This document shows positions 9,501 through 17,756 of a stretch of 23,438 nt of DNA, in pieces. Source of the stretch: a virus; the IMG/VR virus record IMGVR_UViG_3300043427_002219, positions 1 to 23,438 of that record. The stretch is one strand, 5' to 3'. The notes under the pieces are model-generated. The model searched no databases. It had not been told where the DNA came from and saw only the letters and a program-made list of their open reading frames with translations. Position 1 is the stretch's first letter. Each line of letters begins with the position of its first letter. The position numbers and the translations under genes were made by a program.

Positions 9501-12500
9501 TTGGGCCAGTTTGAAGCTTACACCAACAATTAACGATGTGATGATTGCACGTTCGTTGTCTGCTTGGAGATGGTACAGAAAGTTTATTGACAAGCTTGAA
9601 TCTAACTTTAACTTTTTAGATTATACTGCAAATACACCTAGAGCAAATCTAGATAGATTATTAAACGAAACACTAGTTGGTGTTACATATAGTTCAGCTG
9701 ATGCTTTAACAGGCATGGCAGTTCCAACAGATGCAATGAATCACGCTGAGTATCTTGCTGATGGTATAAAAAAACGTTTTGCTATCAACACTGGCGGCAA
9801 TGATTTATACTTAGGCTTTTATGGACCTGACATTGTTTATGTTTACATTAATCACGAATTGGTATCTAGAGATGATTATACATTTGATTTAGCTACTAAG
9901 TCTATTAATTTTAGTACTGCACCAGAAGCAGATGTTGTAGTTGAAATTTTTCATTGCAGTGAAGTAGAAGTATTTTCTAACATTCCTGCAAGTGTTGTAA
10001 GATTGGGCTTCAAAGGTGCAATTCGTCCAGGTATCCAAACTGAATCGTGGGGCGACTATTCTAAGAAAGTTATTGTTAGGCACGATGGTTCTCGCATTGC
10101 TATGTTTGGCGTTGACGAAGAAGACCCTCGTAATCAAATTATACTAGAATTAGAAAACAGAATTTACAATGGTTGCATAACCAAGTACCCATTATCAAAC
10201 GACTGGTATCCAGTCGAAAACAGAGCATGGAACGTTAACATGGTTCCAGCAACTGAGTCAGTTGTTCGCGCTCAGTTAGAATGGTTTGCTCTTAATAATA
10301 TTAATTATAGAGAACGCAACGACTACGTTAATACCAATCCATGGACATGGAACTACAATGGTAAGAGTTGGAAAAAGTTGTATGTTGATATGTTCAACAC
10401 ATATGAACTTGACAAAGCGCCATGGGTTGCACTTGGTTACATGTACGCCAAGCCCGCTTGGTGGGACACACACTATTCATGGACAAATGTAACTAAACGA
10501 GCCGCACTTGAATATGCCTTATACCACGGTATCATCAGCGAACCAGGAACACCGTTAACAGTTGATTCAACGGTGGCAAGAAAACGTTCAACTGACTCAA
10601 TCGTTAGCAGAATTAGTACTTTCCCAGTTGACGAAAACGGCAAACTAATGGATCCAATGGCATGGGGTTACCCACAGCCATCTGCTGATGTTGCAAGCTT
10701 ACCTTGGGAAATCGGTGCATGGGGTCCTGCTGAAATGGTTTGGAGAAACAGTATTGCAGGACAGTGGAACAATGCACTATTTGCAGTTGACAACAAAAAG
10801 TATTTTAACGAGTTCTTTGATGTTTCAGTGAATCCATATATTCAACCAAAGATTACAAACTCACCTAAGGCAAAAGGATACAATTCTATTGCGCCTAGCC
10901 AGTTTACACAAACACGACCAAGTATTGGTATCGGTGCATTACTATTTGAAGCATATCGAGAATTTAACCTAGACGGAGAAAAACCATTAGAGCAGTTACT
11001 ATCTGTTGATAGTAGATTACAATTTGGTCTCGGTGGCTTTAGCGATGGCATTAGCTTATTAAAAATGTACCATACAAAGTATCAATCTGGAAGCTATGTT
11101 CCAGAAGAAGACTTTATCATGACATTGAGCTCTGGTGTTCCGGTTAGCCAATTGCGCTATAGTGCTGTACGAATTGAAAGAGATGACGTAGGATTTAGAG
11201 TCTATGGTTTTGATCCTGGACAACGTTATTTTGAAGTGTTTACCCCAACTGCAAAAAGCATTACTTCTAGTTTCCCAAGCAGTCGTAGACAATTAGTTAC
11301 GCCATATGGTGAGTTTACGGAATACTTAGATTGGAACACTATTCCAGTTAAAGTGATGTACGGTGACTATATCGAAAACAGTCAAGCACTGATCACATTC
11401 CTATTAGGACTTGGAGAATTCCAAAAATCTAAAGGCATTGTATTAGACACAATCAATTCTCGCGGCACAATTACAGATTGGAAGCAAGCGGCACTTGACG
11501 CACTACAATGGATTAACGAATTCTGGGGCGACGATCATAACTGTGTCGTTGGCGTTGCTACACAAGACGGATTAAAATTCTCACATGAACGTGGTATCCT
11601 GGAACGACTAGATGCTGATCTGGGTCGAAGTGGTAAGGTTATCTTTGGCAATGGCAAGAGTGCGTTAGCTTCCGAGCTACTAATTACACGTGATTATGAA
11701 CCAAACATTGACAAGGTTGTTAGCTTAAACAACGAACAGCTTGTTTACGTTGACTTTAAACTAAGAGAGTATGAACACGTTATATTTGTTCGTAGAGAAA
11801 CCAAGTTCAAAGATTTAATCATCGATTTACAAACAGGGCACAGACTTGACGTTTTATCTTTATCAGCTAGACGCACCATGGATTGGACAGGTCGTCCACA
11901 CGCTCGTGGTGTTACATTAACTGAAACAGGATTGTTGCCAGGCTTTGATACATTAACGTCAGACATCATTGATGTACACAAACCTGAGCAAAATGCATTT
12001 GATGTTATAAAGTCTAGAATTGCAAAAAGTAATGTTGTACCTTCTAAGGCAACGGTCATCAACGAACTAATTCAAAACAGAACAATGTCTCATTTGTACC
12101 AACAAGGTTTACAAAGTTCGTCTGGCACTACACTTGCGATTGATGCGTTACTACGCAACGATAACATTGATATTCCAGGCCGTAAGCAAGACATTGAAGT
12201 CAACGAGCAATGGTTATTCACAACAGGAAACTTTGGTAACCTATTTGGTAGCCAAGTTTGGGAAGTTGAGTTAAGAAAACAAGATTTTAATACAAACAAG
12301 AAAATTATTAGATTCAGTGAAAACAATGTTGAAAACTTAAACGACAACATCATTGAATACAATAAGAAAGACAAGCGTTGGATTACTCGTCCATCGCTAA
12401 CATACGGCTTTGGCAAAATTAACAGAGAGAAACTAGGACTAAGCAACACTACTAATTGGTTGCCAAACGCTGGCGTTGCTAATTTAATTGATACAGATGT

Positions 12501-15500
12501 CCAGGTAGTTACAATTGATGAAGTGAACATTGATTCTTTCAAGAACATTGATCCTTTAAACAAGCCTATTAGCCTGAGTACAAGTGGTACACTCTCAACA
12601 TCGGATATCTTTAGTACAAACTCGTTTAGTCGTTATATTGATTATGACCCAGATGACCTAGCATGGAACGAAGGCAAGTTATACCGAGCAAAGGTAAAAA
12701 TTTCCGGATCGTCAACAAGTGCGTTTAGTGCAGACCAGTGGAATCTAGTTGAAGTTGATTCACGACTATTGCCAGCAATATGGATAAGCGACTTTGGTTA
12801 CATTGCTAATTCAAAATACAGAGGAACATGGATTCCAAATGGTACATTATATCGAGTTGGCGATTTAATTGAATATCAGTTGCAAAATTATGTGTGCTCG
12901 GTTGAACATACATCAACAAGCTCTTTTGTTAACAATCGTTTAACATCAGTTGCAGTCACACACGGTGGTAGCGGATACACAGACAATGAGACAATAAGAA
13001 TTACAGGCGAAGATGGACAGTTCTCAACTGGTAAGGTTAGAACTAAAGGCGGAAAAATCTCGTCAATTGTTAATGTTGTTGATAACGTCGGTGGCTTTGG
13101 TGCCAACACAATTGTAAAAGTATTGGATAGCAACGGACAAGAACATCCGTTGTCTTCGAGAGCAGTACTGCTGCCAATTATTTCTCCGATTGAAACAAAA
13201 GAAACCATTGGAGCAATTTTATCAGTAAGTGTTCCTTCAACATTTAACGGCGGCAACAATTATTTTGCTGATAACATTACTGTAACTATAAATGGTACAG
13301 GTACAGGTGCAGTTATTACTCCTGTAATTTCTGCACAGAAAGCAACAACACGCATTATTCGTGGAATTTATAAAGCCAAAGCAAGAGACATAACTGCATC
13401 GGGTACTGGTTATAAAGTTGGCGACAAAATGTTACTTTCAAATCTTGGCAATGAATCTGATGATGCCATCATCGAAGTAACAGCAATTGATCCAGCAGTT
13501 GCACCTGCTCAACCATTGGGTAGAATTATTAGTTTTACTGTAGCGGCAAACAGCCTTGGTAACAAGGGTGGTCATAGTTACAAAGTGGGAAAAGAATACT
13601 CTCTTACAAACATCAATGGAACTGGTTCTGGTGCTAAAATAACAGTACAGGAAACCATCAACTTTGATACAGGCGTTGTTATATACGACACAGGGGTAAT
13701 AACTGGATTTACAATTGCTTCTCCTGGTAAAGGATATGGAAATAACACAACCTTAACTGTTACTAGATCTAAACCACGTGCCACTGCAACAGTAGTCAAT
13801 GGTGTTGTTACTGCTATCACAGTTGACAACCAAGGTCGCGGCAAGAACATGGTATTTGGTAGTGTAGAAATAAACATTTTACCAAATGGTGGCGGCAGTG
13901 GAGCAGTGGCAAAAGCTAACATTATCAATGGACAGTTAAGCACAATTGATGTACTAAGTGGTGGCGGCGGATATAACAACGGAGCCAGAATTACAATTAC
14001 AGATCCTGAATGGAAAGAAGCAGTTACAACAACTCTGACATTATCTGCTGGTACTGGTAATGAAACTTTAACAAATGTTGTAACTGGTGTGACTATCATT
14101 GATGGTGGATATGATTACAATAAAGACACTGATACAATTGTAATCAGTGATACCAACAGAGACAGCTTATTGCCTAATGCAACCGCATCAATTGGTTCGG
14201 TGGTAGATGGTACCATCTATCAAGTTGATGTTGACCAACCCAATACTGCTAATTTCTACGGTACCCCGGAAATAACGTTTAATAGTGGAAACAATACAGC
14301 TACACTAACCCCAATAATTCAATCATACTGGAATCTAAGAGCAACAGGTTATGGCTGGAACGTATTGCAAACGTTTAATCCAATGTATGTTGAAGAAGCA
14401 TGTCCAAATGCATTGGACACCGGATTAAATGAAAGTAAAATTACTTTTTCTAATCCACATGGACTAACAACAGGTGACTATTTTGTATTGTCAGGCGCCA
14501 ATGACGGAAACTATGATAAAGTACACAAAGTAAAAACCAAAGTTGATGACTACAATGTGCTAATTGAAGCACGTAGTACCAGCGACCAGATTGTTTATAA
14601 TCTAGTTGCATTCAAGATGCAGTCAGTTAGATTTAGTTCTAAAGCAGACTATGAAAAGAGTAAGCTAACATATAACTGGCAACGTGGTATGAAAGCATAC
14701 ATTGACCAGGATCCTACAAATACCGACTTACCTCAAGGCAATAACTTTAACTATGAATTTACTGAGATTGAATTTGGGACAAATGTTGGCAGTACTGACA
14801 AGGTTATCAATCATTCAAGTTACTTGATCAATACACCAGCAATTTACAAAGCTTGGTTAATGGATATTACTAACCAAGAAATTTTAGCTACAGTTGAAAC
14901 ATACGATCCGTTCAAAGGCGTAGTAATTGATGACGTTGCTCAATATGTTGAGTACAAAACTTCCGTGGACCCATCAATTTATAACGTTGATGAAATAGGT
15001 ATTAAAGATCCTTTAATTGCCGAAGCATGGGGCGGTGTGCGCCTTGGAACATTGTGGTGGGACACTAGCAAGATACGTTACATTGAATACGAGCTAGGAG
15101 AACTAGAAGCACGAGCAAACAACTGGGGTAAGAAATTTGCTGATACTGAAGTTGTAATTTACGAATGGGTATCTAGCAAGGAAATGCCAACAGCTGAAAC
15201 TCCAGGTATTAGACTTGATACAAGTAGCGGCATTGGACAGATTCGTTTTGCTGAAATTGAAGAATTAAACGAATACAAAGTTCCAGAAACAGTTTACTAT
15301 TACTGGAAGCGTGGAGTTAACACACTTCCAGCGGCATCTACACGACCATATACGGCTTCAACAATTGAACAAGTACTTGACAATCCAGATGCTAATGCAG
15401 TAAGCTGGTTATCACCAATTGAAGTAACAAGCGATTCTGCTTCAATATTGATTTCAAACATTAATGATTATTTTACAACTAGAGATAGTGTAATCTTAAG

Positions 15501-17046
15501 AATTGAACAGAACTTCCGCCCTGAACAAAAACATACAACAGGTGTGTTAGTCACAGAAGGATTCAACGGCGGAACAATTCCCGAGTACCTGTATGGTCGC
15601 TTGCGTGATAGTTTAGTTGGCGAAGACAAGTACAGAACAATTGAACCTATTAGGTATATTGCACCCGGTACATCAACTACTGGCTTGAAGATTGGCGAGT
15701 TGGTTACATTTGTAAACTTGGATACAATTGAATTTAGTTTTGTAAACTCATATGGCGAAGATGATGTTCCTGTGTTAATTGATATTACAGAAGAACGTCC
15801 TGACGTTAAATTTGTTTGGGAAAGTACAGATGAGCCTACGTTTGGTGTTTATTGTGTTAAGAAAGATATTCCAAGTGGCACAGTTTTAAATCCATCGTTA
15901 TACTCATTGAAGCGTGTTCAGACAGCCATTAGTAAAAATGTCTTAAAAGACAATAAGTTTTATGCTGTAACTGAGCGCCCGCGCCAAGTACCTGATCCGT
16001 TGTTACATCCGCTTCGTCGATATGGTAACAATCATGTACCACGTGCTCAATCATGGTTCAAGAATGCAACAAATGCTCGTCGAACATTCATTGATTGTGT
16101 AAACGACTTCTTGTTGAAGATTGACATAGTAAGCAAAACAAATTGGGATGCGAATTTAAGAACATGGCAACCATTGTTAGGTGATAAGACACTTCACTTA
16201 GATCCAGATTGGCCAGGTCCAGTTGACGACTTAAATGGATATTACCAGTTATGGGATTATGCTGACTATAGTTTAAATGGTTATGTTCCTGGCAACGAAG
16301 ATATTAAACTTAGTTCACTAAGTGACTTGCCAGCGGCACTTGTTGAAACACCAGACTTGACCAGATTTGCGGTTGTTGATGTAGTTGGCGTAACAACAGA
16401 AGTTTACGATTACAATAACAAAAACCTAACAGTTGTTTATCGTAAAAACGGAACTATACAGATTAGAGATTTGTCTGATCCTGCAGGTTGGGACACTACT
16501 CGTTGGGACGCAAAGCTTTGGGATCCAAGCCGTTGGGATCTGGGACAAGTATTAAAAGCATTGCGTGAAAACATCTTTGTTGGAACTGATGCTGGCTACT
16601 TTAACTTGATGTTCTTTGCCATGGTTAAGGAAAGTTTATCACAAATATCAATGGCAGATTGGGTTTTCAAAACAGGTTACTTGAGTGTTGACCAAACGTC
16701 TGATAACGATTTACAACAAGTTGCTCTTTACTATGATAAGAAAGACGGCTTAATCAAAAATTACATCAATGAAGTTAAACCATATCACAGTAAACAGATT
16801 GACAAAGGCACGTACTCTAAGTCTACTCAAATTATTCCAGTAGGCATTGATGAAAGCGTAGTAATAACTTTCACTGAGCCTGAGTTTTTAACAACCGAAG
16901 TCACTGCAGATAGGCTAATTGACCGCCGACGTAACGGTACACCAGAAGTAGTTCAAATTCCTCAGCGAATTTTAACTCAAGCCGGTGAAAGATTAATGGT
17001 TCGAGACCATGTGCTTACACAAGTAATTGTTACTGAGGAAGGTTAA
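6538..17046 (+). CDS. Giant virion structural protein (3502 aa), in the gene 7 position
   Basis: A single uninterrupted frame with AAGG at 6527-6530, seven bases before the ATG. It follows gp6 directly, where T4 carries wedge gene 7 (1032 residues), so a baseplate-periphery role is inferred from position rather than clear homology. Visible landmarks: NWSDYYWIEEG near residue 141; a long Trp/Tyr/Asn-rich middle; two W-G-Y-type motifs at about 2042-2072 and 2094-2130 that resemble chitin-binding type 3 modules; a Gly-Tyr repeat region at about 2135-2580; NPHGLTTGDY at 2639; a cluster of four WD pairs at about 3318-3336; and INEVKPYHSKQ at 3410-3420, a motif I associate with very large structural proteins of marine T4-like phages. 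No signal peptide, transmembrane segment or catalytic motif was seen. It could combine wedge and tail-fibre roles. A structural protein is near certain; the exact role is unknown. Confidence 0.8.
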   Translation: MAKNPKKLNPVTTEVKNYPEQRDGSFLEPHVTGLLPNIFRTDTNKKVLSAVLEDLMQPSSMEDLNYSVGRKTTKALVTDYLPHATAKRQLEAGVVVFTEDGPETISADEVATAWGFNDRTTEPKVPVSILDLPIDPDKFINWSDYYWIEEGMPVVYINGSTTETFSVQRDILGKPFFETAQQAQQDNRRLNLKNGMRVVFRQFPNTLPIDGDLNIEMLSNGLATQAIPYELTAYDKSNVGLSVDGVFQTLGADYSLLGSEIQWKDTPPIAGLNIYIHLPNYFITTDADTVIRRWQVEGVGTAGGIRLLGRTHQYTNTSYSKATQTLWDKTAVPWDSVEWDGILRGINAKHYITQAPGAENRNANSRTNVWYHKDTISTLSEFLGIDFSDISLLSNQAIRPIVEFDSRLEMFNHGTKFRAWPNLLIKDGVTQSDFINLLLSSEYTISDSLKTPVLDIAYTSLLDKLRFEPSVRVRVKSGFNTQTAINRADFTDSEISKLYEEQAAATAANRPFKKILYSVGNNKINWLINPPANDDKVTITYFVNQVPLSRLRILWLVNDSNVNKILTLLNNGVRTTAAVFETANDGDAVVIDTPIASDANYLQEYYWKNGEAVKAQTRKSRTQLPRFELYDANLERLSNNPKKPLIISSTIIEPVEGTVMDPESGYKLTFLPSQFDNLTADNPIRNAMFDIVFKHTLHDYSYYTDGDATKTIQGPYSFRRISTFPDALHNEVSTGYQRAWFQLKSWVVKTLNNVTNPTVDLDASVWPTYHWSLEVDKGKLNALAVDSYRTSLAFGRMVGARGEPLKINVHVPDAPGSAKVSGYGIDDIDLIFSGDSISFVVPSNAPSHLVLTLGQRSIGIDVINVKSDPRNVKVKLNGIPATYEYNITRDGYTTTAVSLEVVGAGNLEISHQGDVHDVEDHITALPGLELNPFQTLSLGEFSPSRLVTALTSAIETTKISDNQSWIDSSKAPALNGALMADHSSLRSAWASLKLTPTINDVMIARSLSAWRWYRKFIDKLESNFNFLDYTANTPRANLDRLLNETLVGVTYSSADALTGMAVPTDAMNHAEYLADGIKKRFAINTGGNDLYLGFYGPDIVYVYINHELVSRDDYTFDLATKSINFSTAPEADVVVEIFHCSEVEVFSNIPASVVRLGFKGAIRPGIQTESWGDYSKKVIVRHDGSRIAMFGVDEEDPRNQIILELENRIYNGCITKYPLSNDWYPVENRAWNVNMVPATESVVRAQLEWFALNNINYRERNDYVNTNPWTWNYNGKSWKKLYVDMFNTYELDKAPWVALGYMYAKPAWWDTHYSWTNVTKRAALEYALYHGIISEPGTPLTVDSTVARKRSTDSIVSRISTFPVDENGKLMDPMAWGYPQPSADVASLPWEIGAWGPAEMVWRNSIAGQWNNALFAVDNKKYFNEFFDVSVNPYIQPKITNSPKAKGYNSIAPSQFTQTRPSIGIGALLFEAYREFNLDGEKPLEQLLSVDSRLQFGLGGFSDGISLLKMYHTKYQSGSYVPEEDFIMTLSSGVPVSQLRYSAVRIERDDVGFRVYGFDPGQRYFEVFTPTAKSITSSFPSSRRQLVTPYGEFTEYLDWNTIPVKVMYGDYIENSQALITFLLGLGEFQKSKGIVLDTINSRGTITDWKQAALDALQWINEFWGDDHNCVVGVATQDGLKFSHERGILERLDADLGRSGKVIFGNGKSALASELLITRDYEPNIDKVVSLNNEQLVYVDFKLREYEHVIFVRRETKFKDLIIDLQTGHRLDVLSLSARRTMDWTGRPHARGVTLTETGLLPGFDTLTSDIIDVHKPEQNAFDVIKSRIAKSNVVPSKATVINELIQNRTMSHLYQQGLQSSSGTTLAIDALLRNDNIDIPGRKQDIEVNEQWLFTTGNFGNLFGSQVWEVELRKQDFNTNKKIIRFSENNVENLNDNIIEYNKKDKRWITRPSLTYGFGKINREKLGLSNTTNWLPNAGVANLIDTDVQVVTIDEVNIDSFKNIDPLNKPISLSTSGTLSTSDIFSTNSFSRYIDYDPDDLAWNEGKLYRAKVKISGSSTSAFSADQWNLVEVDSRLLPAIWISDFGYIANSKYRGTWIPNGTLYRVGDLIEYQLQNYVCSVEHTSTSSFVNNRLTSVAVTHGGSGYTDNETIRITGEDGQFSTGKVRTKGGKISSIVNVVDNVGGFGANTIVKVLDSNGQEHPLSSRAVLLPIISPIETKETIGAILSVSVPSTFNGGNNYFADNITVTINGTGTGAVITPVISAQKATTRIIRGIYKAKARDITASGTGYKVGDKMLLSNLGNESDDAIIEVTAIDPAVAPAQPLGRIISFTVAANSLGNKGGHSYKVGKEYSLTNINGTGSGAKITVQETINFDTGVVIYDTGVITGFTIASPGKGYGNNTTLTVTRSKPRATATVVNGVVTAITVDNQGRGKNMVFGSVEINILPNGGGSGAVAKANIINGQLSTIDVLSGGGGYNNGARITITDPEWKEAVTTTLTLSAGTGNETLTNVVTGVTIIDGGYDYNKDTDTIVISDTNRDSLLPNATASIGSVVDGTIYQVDVDQPNTANFYGTPEITFNSGNNTATLTPIIQSYWNLRATGYGWNVLQTFNPMYVEEACPNALDTGLNESKITFSNPHGLTTGDYFVLSGANDGNYDKVHKVKTKVDDYNVLIEARSTSDQIVYNLVAFKMQSVRFSSKADYEKSKLTYNWQRGMKAYIDQDPTNTDLPQGNNFNYEFTEIEFGTNVGSTDKVINHSSYLINTPAIYKAWLMDITNQEILATVETYDPFKGVVIDDVAQYVEYKTSVDPSIYNVDEIGIKDPLIAEAWGGVRLGTLWWDTSKIRYIEYELGELEARANNWGKKFADTEVVIYEWVSSKEMPTAETPGIRLDTSSGIGQIRFAEIEELNEYKVPETVYYYWKRGVNTLPAASTRPYTASTIEQVLDNPDANAVSWLSPIEVTSDSASILISNINDYFTTRDSVILRIEQNFRPEQKHTTGVLVTEGFNGGTIPEYLYGRLRDSLVGEDKYRTIEPIRYIAPGTSTTGLKIGELVTFVNLDTIEFSFVNSYGEDDVPVLIDITEERPDVKFVWESTDEPTFGVYCVKKDIPSGTVLNPSLYSLKRVQTAISKNVLKDNKFYAVTERPRQVPDPLLHPLRRYGNNHVPRAQSWFKNATNARRTFIDCVNDFLLKIDIVSKTNWDANLRTWQPLLGDKTLHLDPDWPGPVDDLNGYYQLWDYADYSLNGYVPGNEDIKLSSLSDLPAALVETPDLTRFAVVDVVGVTTEVYDYNNKNLTVVYRKNGTIQIRDLSDPAGWDTTRWDAKLWDPSRWDLGQVLKALRENIFVGTDAGYFNLMFFAMVKESLSQISMADWVFKTGYLSVDQTSDNDLQQVALYYDKKDGLIKNYINEVKPYHSKQIDKGTYSKSTQIIPVGIDESVVITFTEPEFLTTEVTADRLIDRRRNGTPEVVQIPQRILTQAGERLMVRDHVLTQVIVTEEG
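12937..14280 (+). repeat. Degenerate Gly-Tyr beta repeat region within the giant protein
   Basis: Protein-level repeat covering about residues 2135-2580 of the giant protein. Units carry a G-x-G-Y or G-G-Y turn followed by N/D and an alternating I/T/V strand: HGGSGYTDNETIRITG (2142), ASGTGYKVGDKMLL (2287), SPGKGYGNNTTLTV (2394), GGGGYNNGARITIT (2475) and DGGYDYNKDTDTIVIS (2522), separated by segments such as GTGSGAKITV and VVNGVVTAITVDNQG. The DNA copies have diverged, so this is an old expansion. Such repeats are common in phage tail proteins and probably form a beta-solenoid or a string of small beta domains. Confidence 0.7.
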
Positions 17047-17056
17047 AGCGGGTTAT
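17044..17056. repeat. 13-bp motif, inverse copy at 2961-2973
   Basis: TAAAGCGGGTTAT begins within the stop codon of the giant gene and is the exact reverse complement of 2961-2973. AGCG (17047-17050) and CGCT (17065-17068) could also form a weak 4-bp stem here. Function unknown. Confidence 0.5.
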
Positions 17057-17066
17057 TAAAAAAACG

Positions 17067-17073
17067 CTAAATA
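17067..17073 (+). promoter_or_regulatory. Putative T4-type late promoter CTAAATA
   Basis: CTAAATA in the 33-base gap after the giant gene, ending 6 bases before the next ATG. It resembles late promoters of T4-like phages. No Shine-Dalgarno sequence lies between it and the ATG, so a transcript starting at the usual distance would be leaderless or nearly so. Function inferred. Confidence 0.55.
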
Positions 17074-17079
17074 TTAGAT

Positions 17080-17703
17080 ATGAACATCCAAGAAATTCCA
17101 GTCAGCGTTGAAGGTTTTGTTGTTATCAAAGACTTAACCAACGACAAAATATTGTACGAAGGCCGCAATGCTGTACATCAAGAAAATATGAGTGTAGCAT
17201 TGGCACAAGCCCTGTGCCATGGTGATGGTTCTTTTATCAGTGAAATGTGGTTTGGCTGTGGCGCCGCTATTATTTCTACTGACGGGACTATAACTTATAG
17301 AAAACCTAACGTTACTGGTGTTAATGCTGACCTATATCAGCCAACATACTTTAGAGTAGTCGACGAAACTGATTATAACAGAGCGCCGGAATCTGCTGAC
17401 AACATTACAATCAGCCATGTTTCTGGTACAAACTACGCAGATACAATTGTAACAGCTACACTAAGCAACACTGATCCTCTAAAAGGTGACAACGAATTTA
17501 ATCTATATGATTACACAAATGGTAGCTTAGAAGCTACCATTTACGATGGTGAGTTTGAGTTTAATGAAATCGGATTAAAAACCAAAGGAAGCAATGGTTT
17601 GAAATCTGGTAAGTTGCTAACACACTTTATCTTCCATCCAGTACAAAAGAACGCAGAGCAGACTATACAAATTGTGTATACACTCAGAGTACGTGCTGGA
17701 TAA
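17080..17703 (+). CDS. Conserved virion structural protein
   Basis: 207 residues with no signal peptide or membrane segment. The N-terminus carries VIKDLTNDKILYEGRNAVH and ENMSVALAQAL (35-45), followed by MWFGCGAA (56-63). The C-terminus carries FEFNEIGLKTKG (159-170) and LLTHFIFHPVQK (179-190), ending in a beta strand TLRV. This N-A-V-H...A-x-A-L...F-G-x-G...F-N-E-I-G-L...F-H-P pattern is one I associate with virion proteins of T4-like phages, located beside fibre genes. Its exact place in the particle is unknown; baseplate or fibre attachment is plausible from its position between the giant protein and the fibre genes. The ATG has no Shine-Dalgarno sequence and follows CTAAATA closely. A perfect 12-bp inverted repeat lies in the codons for residues 146-154. 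Confidence 0.75.
   Translation: MNIQEIPVSVEGFVVIKDLTNDKILYEGRNAVHQENMSVALAQALCHGDGSFISEMWFGCGAAIISTDGTITYRKPNVTGVNADLYQPTYFRVVDETDYNRAPESADNITISHVSGTNYADTIVTATLSNTDPLKGDNEFNLYDYTNGSLEATIYDGEFEFNEIGLKTKGSNGLKSGKLLTHFIFHPVQKNAEQTIQIVYTLRVRAG
17517..17542. repeat. Perfect 12-bp inverted repeat with 2-base centre
   Basis: AAATGGTAGCTT, then AG, then AAGCTACCATTT: the arms are exactly complementary. As RNA it would give a strong hairpin of 9-10 bp with a small loop. No T-run follows the right arm, so it is not a standard intrinsic terminator. It lies inside the coding sequence of the 17080-17703 gene. Confidence 0.85.
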
Positions 17704-17713
17704 ACGGATAAAA

Positions 17714-17720
17714 CTAAATA
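17714..17720 (+). promoter_or_regulatory. Putative T4-type late promoter CTAAATA
   Basis: CTAAATA in the 53-base gap before the fibre-like gene. Here 36 bases separate it from the ATG, leaving room for a leader with AAAGGA at 17741-17746. Function inferred from resemblance to T4-like late promoters. Confidence 0.6.
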
Positions 17721-17756
17721 GCATAATGGCAGTTTAGCCAAAAGGATACGAAGAAA

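Noticed and set aside
13578-14099. 173-codon antisense open frame in the giant gene, and similar antisense frames (for example 7773-8315)
   Set aside because: Low-complexity translations opposite a convincing long gene, no ribosome site and no independent promoter seen.
14204-14219. 16-bp perfect palindrome TAGATGGTACCATCTA
   Set aside because: About 0.35 such palindromes are expected by chance in a window this size; nothing else supports a function.
16486-16545. WD40-like repeat
   Set aside because: Four WD pairs lie only 4-6 residues apart; WD40 units are about 40 residues.
17726-17737. Three-codon ORF (ATG GCA GTT TAG) as a leader peptide
   Set aside because: Too short, no ribosome site, and no attenuator-like structure around it.
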